Shown here: positions 12,232-23,500 of the stretch, piece by piece | How the letters are laid out: each line of letters starts with the position of its first letter | Position numbering within the stretch: the first letter of the stretch is position 1 | The notes under the pieces: model-generated | The model's input: the letters and a program-made list of their open reading frames with translations, nothing else | Told to the model about the DNA's origin: nothing | Database searches by the model: none | NCBI RefSeq assembly: GCF_027744825.2 | Contig: NC_071335.1 | Span: forward strand, 12,475,501 to 12,539,500 | DNA: 64,000 bases | Source: Synchiropus splendidus | Taxonomy: Eukaryota > Chordata > Actinopteri > Syngnathiformes > Callionymidae | Direction of reading: 5' to 3' | Program-made: the position numbers and the translations under genes

Positions 12232-14925
12232 TCACTTCTGTCTTGCGTCTGCACCAATCTTCTTGTAGAGAATCATGGACACCGTCATGGCAGCAATCTG
12301 GAAGGACAAGAGTTCACTTGCAGTCTGTTTAGGCATAACAAGTGTCACGTTTGTAAAGGTCACGTGCTCAGTGAAAACTGTTGGTGGGCGACAGCCTATC
12401 AAAGAGCCTTATGGCCCCTGTCTAGAGAGATCCCTCAGTCTTGTGAGGAAGGGAGAGCTTCTTCATCAGTCGCTAAAAAGATGCTTGTGAGTGTTGTACC
12501 TCCAGAGCGGCGACCCCGAGAGCCACGCCTGCAACGATCGGTGTGTTCTCCTCAATCAGCGCCAACAGTCTGTAATAGCAACCATTGACGTTCTGAAACA
12601 CAAATATGAGGTTAGCGCAAATGTCTGAATAAGAATCTCTAGTTTTAATGGTAAAAAAGAGAATTCTCACAGATTCCATTGCGTTGGCTTCAGCGCACAT
12701 GTCACTGGTTCCAGTGCAGCATGGAGATGGAATGCTGCCGTTTCTATTAAACGGGGAGCCCTCAAAATCAGTGTAGTTTGTGTATCCACAGCATGAAAGC
12801 TAGACGGAGGAGTCCAAGAGAGACATGTCAACAGTGGACGTCACCGACCTCAAACCATCCATGCGTTACCTTGTCCATGGTGACGTCCCAGAACTGAGTG
12901 AAGTCAGCGTCTGCCCCGTATTTGCCTTTAATGCTATTCACAACCTTTACCTCGACCGTCTTGAGTGCATCTTCCACCTTAAAGGTTGGAAAGAGAGGTT
13001 AAAGTAACACAAATATATGAGACGTTCCCTCTCATTTCTGACATGAATTCTCCGCACAGACTTACCACACCATTGAACGCAAGGAGGACCACTGCTCCTG
13101 CCACCTCTGCCAGGAATAAGATCAGCACGATACAGAAAAACTAAAACAGAAAGCAACAAAACAATAATGAAGCAAGGAAAGCAGCACAATGTGGAACAGT
13201 CTGTTCATTTCCTGTGTGTGTTACCAAAGCATCTCCCTCACACCCCTGAACACCCACGTTAATCGTCAACCAGCTCAGTTATAAATCCCCTGCTATTAAC
13301 TACTATAGAAATCACGAGTTTTGAAAAAAAAAAAAAAAAACTTTCAGCAGGTTTTTAAAAACTTTCATCCAAAGTCCATAGTTGTAAGTCTTGACAAGGC
13401 ACCTTTCTCTGAGGACTCACAAGGTCTAGAGGGTTAAAACTGCAGTAAAACTATAGGTTATTATCATAGTTTGGTTTGAAGTCCTGGTTAAGGTGAGCCA
13501 TTTATTTTGGGTGGTTAGGTTAAGGGTGAGAGGCTAGGGAACGCATTGTGTCAATGAAATGTCCTCAGAAAGACAGCAGTACAAGTGTGTGTGTTATGTT
13601 CTGCCATACTTGTGAGCACCAAGTCTTGACTTTTTGTGAGGACACTTAGCTTGGTGAGGTCATTTTGGCTTGTCCTCTCAAGGTGTAGAGGGTTAAAATG
13701 ACGGTAAAAATAGTTTATTATAGTTAGATTTAAGCTTGGTTCATGTCTTGGTTAAGGATAAGTTCAGGGTGAGAGGCTGGGGAAAGCATTATGGCAATGA
13801 GAGGTCCTCACAAAAATAGGTACGTGTGTGTGTGTACTTGTATAGTTTGTGGGGGGCATTTTGCCGGTCCCCACAAGTCCAAGCCTCAATTTGAAGATGA
13901 ATGCATCAAAATAACATTGTCATTTTAATTGTTTTTTTTTTTTATTTAAGTTTGGTTCAAAGTCCTGGTTAAAGTCAGCCATGTGTTTTGGATGGTTAGG
14001 TTTACGGTGAGAGGCCGGGGAAAGCATTAAGGCAATGAGAGGTCCCCATAAGGATAGCCATTTCAAATGTGTGTGTGTGTTTGGCGTCGCAGAACATTCT
14101 CGCTCACCGTCAGCAACATACACCGGCTCTCGGTGATGGCTCCACAGCAGCCGAGGAAGCCGATGATCAGCAGGAAGGCGCCCACTCCGATGAGCAGGTA
14201 GCTGATGTTGGCGAGGAGGGACAGCTCGGATGGAGCGCCCGGTATGCTGTTCACTAAGCCCAGCAGAGATTCACCATCCACCCTGAACCAAATTCCCACG
14301 GCGAGAATGGCAGCTCCGGCCAGCTGAGAGAGCGAAACAATAAAAGTCAGAGACACATTTGTACCAAAGTCAGTGGTAGATCAGCTCAGCATGAAGGTCC
14401 ACTGTGAAGCTGAAACACCCAAAGCTCATCAGCGTGGATGTGATTTCCACAAAACTAATGGCACTATGGGGCTTTATGGCGTGACACAATTTTACGCATA
14501 CTCATTTTGGGTGTTGCCTGGCAACAAGCACAGGCTTAATACACCCGAGTTATGTGAGTCTCTGTGGCCACCAGATTTTTAAGAATGGTGCACCGTTGAT
14601 CAAAACATGTCTTTAAAGTTCATGTTTTAAAACTAGACCACTGAAATAGGGTGGGATGGAAAGTTGCTGGAGAGCCACCAGAGTGAGGACACTGCCACGT
14701 GGTCTGAGAAGCTTGGTCACTTCGGAGAGACTCATGGTAAACCATCTACAGTGAGAGATGCCGGTGAGGAGGCATCCTCTCAGACAACCTCCCTTCTCCT
14801 TCGTCCTCTGTTTAAATCACTTCTCAAAGTGTGTTCACAAAAGAGACAAAGAAGGAAATCCCACTCACAAAAATGATCCCGTTGAAGAGGAACATCATCA
14901 TCTTGAGGAAGCCGGCACAACACAT
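12232..14925 (-). CDS. Tetraspanin, TSPAN1/TSPAN16-like
   Basis: Seven coding exons: 14925-14869, 14323-14108, 13140-13066, 12977-12870, 12799-12671, 12592-12500 and 12297-12232. All junctions are phase 0 with GT-AG ends, and the protein is 247 residues. The ATG follows MCCAGFLKMMM into TM1. Exon 2 holds TM1, the small loop (with an NIS sequon) and TM2, ending GFLGCCGAITESRC, a typical TM2-TM3 junction; exon 3 is TM3. The large extracellular loop has the CCG signature (C155-C156-G157), the pair C179-C180, then C187 and C200, six cysteines in all, with NYT and NGS sequons. TM4 and a short basic tail (KKIGADARQK) follow. Tetraspanins organise plasma-membrane microdomains with integrins and signalling partners. 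Sequence recalls TSPAN1; position beside rab3d recalls human TSPAN16, so no symbol is given. Intron 2 carries a tandem repeat. Confidence 0.88.
13385..14075 (+). repeat. Three diverged tandem copies of a ~220 bp dispersed repeat
   Basis: Three consecutive units, roughly 13385-13600, 13605-13830 and 13840-14075, share ordered landmarks: a GAGGACTCACAAG/GTCCYCACAA word, AGGGTTAAAA, TCCTGGTTAAGGT, GGTTAGGTTAAGGGTGAGAG, GGGAAAGCATTAxGGCAATG and a TGTGTGTGTG run. They lie in intron 2 of the tetraspanin gene and end within about 35 bp of an exon boundary. Reversed copies occur at 44130-44660 and a fragment at about 48895-48980. Confidence 0.75.
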
Positions 14926-16404
14926 CTTGGCGGATAAATATGTCCCTCACACTGCTGAGGAAGAAAGACTTTGGTTAGACTCTGTCTCAAAATGGGACCA
15001 GAGTGGAGCAGCAGAGGTGGGCTGCTTGCACAACAGCAGGATAGTGCCGGCCATGGTTACACATTAACCTCCGTGACTTCAGGTTCTAATCCTGAATGAA
15101 GGTGACAGGTCATTCATCAGAGCCTTGTGGTTTCGGGTGAGCTGATGGTGCTGTTGTAAATGACAATACTGTACATATGTTTATAACTGATCTGACCTGC
15201 TTAAGAAGACAAGCAGCAATTAGTCATCACATTGTTTAATTATTAAATACTTGGGTTTTTTTTTCCACACACAGTTCCTTCCCGGATCATTAAGCAGGTT
15301 TTATTGAACCAACTGCGTATTTCTTCCTTATTGCCGCCTTAGCGGTAGCGGTCAGGCCGGTGGCAGCTGTGTTTCCAGGAGGCAATTGAAGATTTTAAAG
15401 CTGTCACGTCAATAAAAGCACGAGGGAGTCGGATGAGCATTATCGAGTGCTGTTCCTGTTCCTTTCCTGCTGCGCAGGGAAGCACCGACAAATATTGATA
15501 GTTGGGCTTCAATCTGGGGCCACAGTTGTCTCATAAACGGTTACTACAATGAACCCGGTCAGGAGGAAAACTGGAACTCAAAATCCAGTAGTTCCCCTAG
15601 TAATAGCAGTACTGCTCTCATGAAGTCAGAGAAAACACTTGGTTATAAAGTGTCTTTACTATTTATTTATTTTTTTTAAGGTAGTGTTCAGTTAAGATAC
15701 CAGTTTAAAAAATATATATATATCAAGAATCTTTAAGTAACTATGCAGATGGAATGAAAGTTAGAATGAAACACTGTAAGTGTATTATGTTATAATGTTA
15801 TTTTATAATATTTAAGTAAAAAGAAAAGGACAAATTTTGGATCATTTCTGTTCTTTCTGATCTTTTGAATTGACGGCCCTTTATATTATTACAAAGTATG
15901 TAACGTGTCTCCTTAGGAAATGGAATCGCCCCGCCTTGTGAATATAGTGAAAACTTGTTTCACTATATTTTATATTCATTATATTCACTATTCACTATAT
16001 ATATATTTTATATTCCCTATATTCCAAAAGGTCATCTTGCACTTGAATATTTTTACACGTTCTTCCAAGTTAATGGGAAAATACGTTCATGTTTTAGCTT
16101 TGAAACATAGTGTGATAAAAATAACTCAATATCTTTTGAGGTGATGCGGCCTTTAAAAACCTGTTGTGCACCTGGAGATGCAATTTCTATTTTGTCTCTC
16201 AACAATTTTGTTCGCAGTTAAAAACTTAAGATCAACGTTCAAGATCAGCATAGTTATCTAGTAGACAAAGAGTATTTTGAGAGCTTCTCCACAAAGGTTT
16301 CCTAAACACCTTGGATCTTCTGAGAACTAAAACCAGCTTCAGATATGCATTACAGGTCATCCACCTGGATGTCAGGCAACAGTGTAAAAACACAGAGAAA
16401 GTAC

Positions 16405-16475
16405 CTGGTGCTGCGTCGGCTGGTCAGTCAGGAGTGTCTCCCAAGTGATGCTTGTGCATGACCATTTATCGAAAC
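16405..16475 (-). other. Possible 5' UTR exon of the tetraspanin gene
   Basis: The coding exon of the tetraspanin gene begins after CTTCCTCAG at 14955, 29 bases before the ATG, so an untranslated first exon must lie upstream. The minus-strand sequence ending CAGCACCAG|GTACTT at 16405 is a fair donor, beside a GC-richer stretch near 16480-16500. The left boundary (transcription start) is unknown; RNA could place this exon elsewhere. Confidence 0.3.
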
Positions 16476-17266
16476 TTTGGTTCCTCCCCCCTCTGTCTCT
16501 CCCTGTCCTTCTCAAACACAAAGTTCATGAACTTTACGTCACTAACTTATAGGAAAATGGTCCGGTTTCCTGCTGACCAAAGTCCACGAGAACAGCGGGT
16601 GCCATAAAGAGAAAACATCACTGTGAACTTCTCATTTTGGTTAGTCATGGGAACAAAACTTTTACAGTTCTAGTGAACCTTCTAGGTGTTTTTAGTCAAA
16701 CAAGACCTGAACTACAAGCTACAATTGTTTGTGTCGTTATTCTCAGAGCTTTTCAACGGATCAACAACCTTTCATCTTCAAAATGAGTGTCTTCTTGTCA
16801 AACTAAACAGAATAAAAAGGCAAGTCGTAAAAATCTTTCAATCTTTTAATTACAACTTAAACAGAGGCGATTACTTTGACAATAACATTTTAGGATTGGC
16901 TATAAACACCTGTACTTAAAAAAAGGAGACAGGGCTATGAACGCGTTTTAAAGCAACTTTATAATGCACATTTTAACAGTCTGCTCAGTCACTGTGAGGC
17001 ATTGCCGGAAATCAGCCACAAGAGGGAGCTACTACACAAGCAGATGACTCCTCTGTGAACATTTGCGCCAGCAACAGATGCTTTTCGCACAGACGACTGT
17101 GTAAACAGGATATGTGTCAAAGGCACAGCAGCTCTGACCAGCTCATTGGCAGATACGTGCGACAGTCACATTAGAATATCAGCAGATTTTGCAGGGTCCT
17201 GGTGAACAGCAGGGACTAAAACATTGAGGAGTCAGTTTTACTATAACCTAAAGGGTCAGACAGGAG

Positions 17267-20200
17267 TCAGCATGCACAGCCTCCCTGGTTGTTCTGGGGC
17301 ACTTCCTTTAATGCTGTTCCTCTGTGGTTGGCTGGAGTGGCGTCCATGTTGTCCCCATCATTCATCTTCTCACAGATCACATCCACCAGTTTATCAAACA
17401 CTTGCTTGACGTTGATGTTGTCTTTGGCACTGGCCTCGAAGAACTGGAAGCCTGGAGACAAACACGGTTTAGCCAGCATAAGTACCTATAGTGCAAGCAC
17501 AACAAAGATGTTTCTATTTTCACTTTCAATTCCGTTGCCTCTGCTCGGCCCCATGTCGGCGTACTAACTGGAATAGAAGCGGTGAGAATACTAAAGCACG
17601 ATGAATGAAAGCCTGTTAAACATGCGGTGGTATGAGACTGCAGGCCGTGCTTGCATGCCAGGTGAACGGTAATAACAATGATGACCACTGTTGTCAATAA
17701 CTGTCTCAGTCAAGTGGCTGACTAATGCGTGAAGAAGTCAGAAGACTTTTTGGTCCCAATATCTGGCATTTAGACGGGTTACGAAAGTCTGATCAAATGA
17801 CATCCACACAGAGCAAATTCAGAGGTCTTCAGATGATTTTCCTGATGTTCAGTATTCCGTGACTAACCAACCAAGCACTTCATCGACTGCTGCTCTGATA
17901 CCGCATCAAGCTAAAAGCAAACCAACAAGAACAAAGTGAGCATTTTAGAATAACAAGCAGATATTCTGCCTGTAGGCAAATAAGAGGTTTGGTATCTTTC
18001 AATATTCACTGGCTACTTCTAAAAGCTTAAAAGTTTTTTTTCCAAACAGATTTTGCAGGTTACTGCTTCACCCAGGTGCTAATGACGAGCCCCACTGGTT
18101 GTGTTTTAGTAGCCATTGTGGTTTGAGGTTTGACTCACTGATGTGAGTTCAAAAGGTCATACACATCTGTGCGGGGAAGCTACTTTGCTAGCCTAGCAAG
18201 TAAACTACATGTCGTTCAGCTGCCAGTAGTTTGAACAAACAACCGCTAGAAAAAATGGCTGCAGCAACTACAGCACATATACTACATGTACATATTGTGT
18301 CAAAGAAATGTGTAGTCACATCTCCACATCTGGTGGATAACCAGCCAGGAGATCCACTGGTGGGTCTCTGCTAGCATCCCCTAAGTCCAGCTCAAGACCC
18401 GAGGTGAGCTTTAAGCCACCTTTAAATCTGGACTCACTTATGTAATATCCTCCAAACTTTCACTTTGTTCTACTTTCATAATCGAGCAAGTCTAAACTTC
18501 CTTCATTGTTGTCTGTAAAGATCTGTGTTCAGAACAGTGTTCTAAAAAGTACAATAAAAATAAAGCTTTATTATTATATTATCATCATAGTGGCCGGAGG
18601 TTTGCCCATGTGACCACTGCTGTGCAACCTGCCCCATCCTCGGGACACACGCATTCACTGCCTGGCCAAAAAAAAAGTGGCACCAAAAAAGGGATTGTTT
18701 CAATAAGCTTCTGCACTGTCACAAGACTTATTTCCATCCAGTGTTGCATTAATCTTTCACCAAGATCTTGCAGTGATGATGGTAGAGTCTGACCGCTGCG
18801 CAAAGCCTTCTGCAGCACATCCCAAAGATTCTCAACGGGGTTAAAGTCTGGACTCTGTGGTGGCCAATCCATGTGTGAAAATGATGTCTCATGCTCCCTG
18901 AACCAGTCTTCCACAACCTGGTCACTCAGTATATTCAGATGACCTCATTCTTTGAGCACATAATGTTGCTGAACCTAGACCTGACCAACTGCAGCAACCC
19001 CAGATCCAGGATCCGACTTCTTTTTTGGCAAGGCAGTACACTGGTTTGCCCAATGTCCTCCTCAGGCCACCGCAGTTGGGAGAAATGGTGGTGGACTGAG
19101 GGGCACAGCTAACTACATTATAAGTAGTGCACGGGTGTCAGATGCGATTGAAACAAGCAGCACCAGATGATCAACCGATTACAGTCTTCAGGCACCGGAC
19201 TGATAAAGCGCGTGTGCTCGTTGGGTAAAACCAGTAATAGACAGTAGCTGGAACTTGGAAATTCCCAGTTACGCCTCCAGGTAAATCACCCGGTGTTGGA
19301 TTTCCAAGTCGGAATGTCACCCCAGGAAAAGCAAGCATTCAAGATGGCTTCCCCAAACATGAACAGGATGTAGAGACATTTTGCAAACGTGTGTCTCCTC
19401 ATCATCTGTCAGGTTTTCTATGTATCAAGAAGCTGCTTACATCAGAGCAGAATAGCTTTCATACACAGACTGTGACAACTGGAGCTCACTGATCTCAGCT
19501 GTGACGTCATTCCCACCTCTGACCTCCCACTACTGAGCTAACCGCAGCATTGTATCAAATCATCAGATTTATTATTGAGAGCGCTGACCTAGCTCTTTAG
19601 CAAGTCTCTCAGCTTCTTCGGTGGGAACTTGGCGGTCTTCCTCCAAGTCCAGCTTATTGCCAACCAGTACCACCTGAGCGTTGTCCCATGAATACGTCTT
19701 GATCTGCGTGGCCCTGGGAAAATAAAGCACAAATCAATGGCCCCTATATATAGAACGCTGCTGACACAGCACTTGAGCTAGTGTTCCGCCCACAGACCGG
19801 CTGCACTGACGTCTCTGCACTCATCACTGCTGACACTATCAATAAGCTAATCAACTTGGGCTCTTTATTTTAATGCCATTTTCAAAAGCACTGTTTCAGT
19901 CGATAGACTTTATTAGACGCCTTCTTACTGTAGCACTCGTCAGTAGGAGTTGCCATGAAAACATAAGCGTTTGGTGCTCAAAATATGCTCATCATGCTTT
20001 TGTTCCATGACTTTTTATTTCTCCATCACCACACACACGCAGAGGGATATTTATTTAACACTATTCTGGGGTTGTAACAGACTTCAGAGAATAGGACCTT
20101 AAACTTGAGCTTGTTACCTTGGCCGAGGCTAGTTCTGTTTCCACATGACAATTGCTGAGTATGTAATAAAATGGCCATCTATGAGGGCTCAGAGTAAAAT

Positions 20201-20551
20201 ATATAAAAGCATTTAGCTATGCAACACCGATGCTGTTAAAGTTTACCATTTTGACTCACCTGAATGAACCATACTATATAGTGTGATAACACAGATCCAT
20301 ATTCGTATCATTAACTCACAGAAAGTCATAAAAAAAGAAAGAAAACTAGGTGCCAAAATTACGGTGCCAAAAAGTACGTACATGCACTCACTACTGAAGT
20401 TGTGTCCTGAGGAACACCTACCAGTCCTGAATAGTGCAGAAAGATTCCTGGCTTGTGATGTCATACATGAGCAGGAATCCCATGGCTCCTCTGTAGTAGG
20501 CTGTCGTAATGGTTCTGTAGCGCTCCTGGCCCGCAGTGTCCTGCAATCACC

Positions 20552-20585
<34 letters not shown>

Positions 20586-23500
20586 TCTGCTTGCAAAAAT
20601 AACAATAAAACATCACGGCCAATCGTATAACTGCATGTAAATGTAGAACAGTGAACTAACTGTTGTGCACCATGTGTAGGGAGGATGCACTACATAGGTT
20701 GAGGTGGAGGAGGTTGGCTAGCTGTGGCAACTTTTCACTTTGCCTCAACAAGTCAGAGGCTGCTGAAAAGACAGGTTGGAATAGCTCAAGGTTGCGTTTT
20801 CAAGGTCGATCAAAGTAAAGCAGAAACCCTGAAAGGGGTAAACAGTGGTGAACCAGTCTAGGCAGCTTCATAAGCAAGTATTGTGCAAGATGAATATTCT
20901 TCAAGGCAGTGTATGTATCAGAGCCCTATTATATTTGTTTGGTTTGAAGATGCATTTTCTGATTGAACACAAAAGGCACAGTGGTCCAAGTTCATCATGT
21001 TGAATATCAATGGAAGGACTTCATGGGGATCACTGAGGAAAAGTACAGGACCTCAATGTTTGTCATGCTCTTATCAAAGCTGGAAAACTCCCACATCTCC
21101 TGAACAAACCCGGTTTAATTAAATCAAGAATCTAAGTCTTGTTGTTTCTCTTCTTCTATTTACTCATCCCCCATGAAGCAATGTATCCAAAAAATGACAA
21201 TAATAATATAATTTCCAACCTCAATTTAAGCAACAGACAATCTCTCAAATGGAAAATGGAGCCAACCTTCTGTGTGTGCCCAGAGAAAATATTTCACGTG
21301 ATTTGGTTGTCATGGTTAGAAATCAAATCTGTTGTGCGTCTCAGCTCATAAAACACCTTCCCCTCAGGAAACCCAAGCGTCATAAGGAGCCGGAATTTGT
21401 TTGAATCTACTTCCCTTCAAAGGGAATAGGAATGGTTAACTAGTTTTTAAGAGAAGTACTTGCACACACGAGTCATGTGCTGTTTCCTTACACACACACC
21501 GCATATAACCAAGGACCTGCTGTGACCTGAAGGAACAGACACTACATGAAGAGGTACATCTGCATGTATTATAAGAATCAGAACAAGCCTTCAGGCTACA
21601 GGAATAGCTCAATAACTTGTAACTCATAATGTCCTGATTCGAAACTCTGCGACTGAATCACGGTCTGTGCTGAGAGGGAATACATCACGTTCAAAATAAG
21701 ATGCATTACTTTGGCTTCACAACACAACAGCATGGGCGTCGCTGCCTTCACACTAACAGTCAGTCATATATCTGTCCTGGCGTCTGCCTGCACAGTAAGC
21801 ACATTCAGCTCCTGCAGCTCTAGCGCATGCATCTTTCATGAGGCCTGCTGTCTAGGGACGATGTTAAACATCAACTGTCATTAACTTTGCAGCGCGAGAA
21901 ATTAGTTTGCGCCAGAGCCATGGCAGCCAGCAGCAGCAGGAGAGCGAGGAGGAGTCAGTGTGGAGTAACAATCATTTCTAAAGAGCTTTCGGGTAATTGA
22001 TCCCGGAGCATTAATAAGGCTATAAAGACGATGACATACACTTGATAAAGAGTTGCTTATCATGTGGGCTGCTCTGATTTTAATTATCAGAGACTGTTAT
22101 TTTCTCTTAAAATACAAAATTCTTAATATAAAACGTACTCTCTCCTCTGACTATGAATAGAATCAAAGGTTAGTATGAATAAATAAAAAGTATGCTTAAT
22201 ATGGAATTTCTCACATATGAGTGACAAATATTTTCAATAGCGGTGGGACTCGTTTAAAAAAAATAATCTAGTTAATTGGAGAATTTGTGATTAATTAATC
22301 TCAATGAATCACAGTTTAATGGTATAAGAATATTTGCCAGAAGAAGCCACATTTTTCAATTTGAATGAATTTGGTATATTACTGAATCAAATGATGGAGC
22401 CATACATACATTTAAACAACAAAATACTGTTTATTTTGCATCAGATTGACAATAGCACAATAACTCAGGATGGTGACAATATTAAAGTTTTCACTTCATT
22501 TAAACTAAAGCACTTTTAATGTCTTGAAAACAATGTTATAGGAATTTCAAGTCCATTCAGAGTAGTGGAAACCCTGGCCATTGTGTAGTGAAAAACCTCC
22601 CTGAACAAAAGCAAACAGATGCTTTTGTTTGCTTTGGTTCAGGGATTCCTCCATGTTTGTTGTTGTTGTTATCATCCTAGCTGCCACGTGTCTTGACTGA
22701 CAAAGGTTCCCCGTTGTCTGGAGAGCAAACTGTTAACTTAAATAAAATTATTTTTTGTTGTTGTAATTAATTAATTGCAATAATGTTGCAATTAATTAAT
22801 CATAATTAATTCATTGAAGTCCAACCACTGATTTTCATACATAACCACCATAAGCACATATGACTCAACTTCCAAGATTTCCAAGACTGAGGGAAATAAT
22901 AGCAGTAACAATGCATAAACAACAAATACAATGATCCATATCAAACAGATTTCTTTGTCAACAACAAATATATCCAAATTAAACATTGTGCATAACCAAC
23001 CTGAGATTCACAAACCTCAAACCAGATTTGCTAATCTACACCTGCATTAAAGACGGTGAACATCACAGAGCTCCCATGGGACCTGTGCTTGGAGATCAAA
23101 AAGCTGTGCAAGACTGGCACCACATGTGAGGTTCCCTAGCTGGAATACCCAAATCTATCCTTTTGAAGTTGAGTGCAGAGGTTTTGTGGCATCATCCACC
23201 ACAAACTGCTAAAAGATTCTGGAATCTGTGGACGGAACTGTGGGAAGACCATCAAAGCATTCTGAGACCAGGCAGAAAGAGACACCTAATGGATTGGCAA
23301 AGAGCGAGATGAAGCATGCTGGGCTCAAAATGCACACAAAGTAACCATACTTTTATTTCTTCACTGCATTTTTATGTGCAAAGGTGGCTGGCCATGGGCC
23401 ACACGGTGAGGACTGGCCACCCTGCAGGGGGCTGCCCTTGCTGAGGGGGTGTCGAGTTCAAAAGCTGAACCCTCCAGAGATGCTGGGCCACAAAGCCAGT

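Noticed and set aside
14069..14257. Plus-strand ORF opposite the tetraspanin exon
   Set aside because: Antisense shadow of exon 2 (14323-14108).
19220..19330. Paired GGAAATTCC / GGATTTCCAAGT words suggesting a small inverted-repeat element
   Set aside because: Ends could not be defined and no second copy was found in the window.
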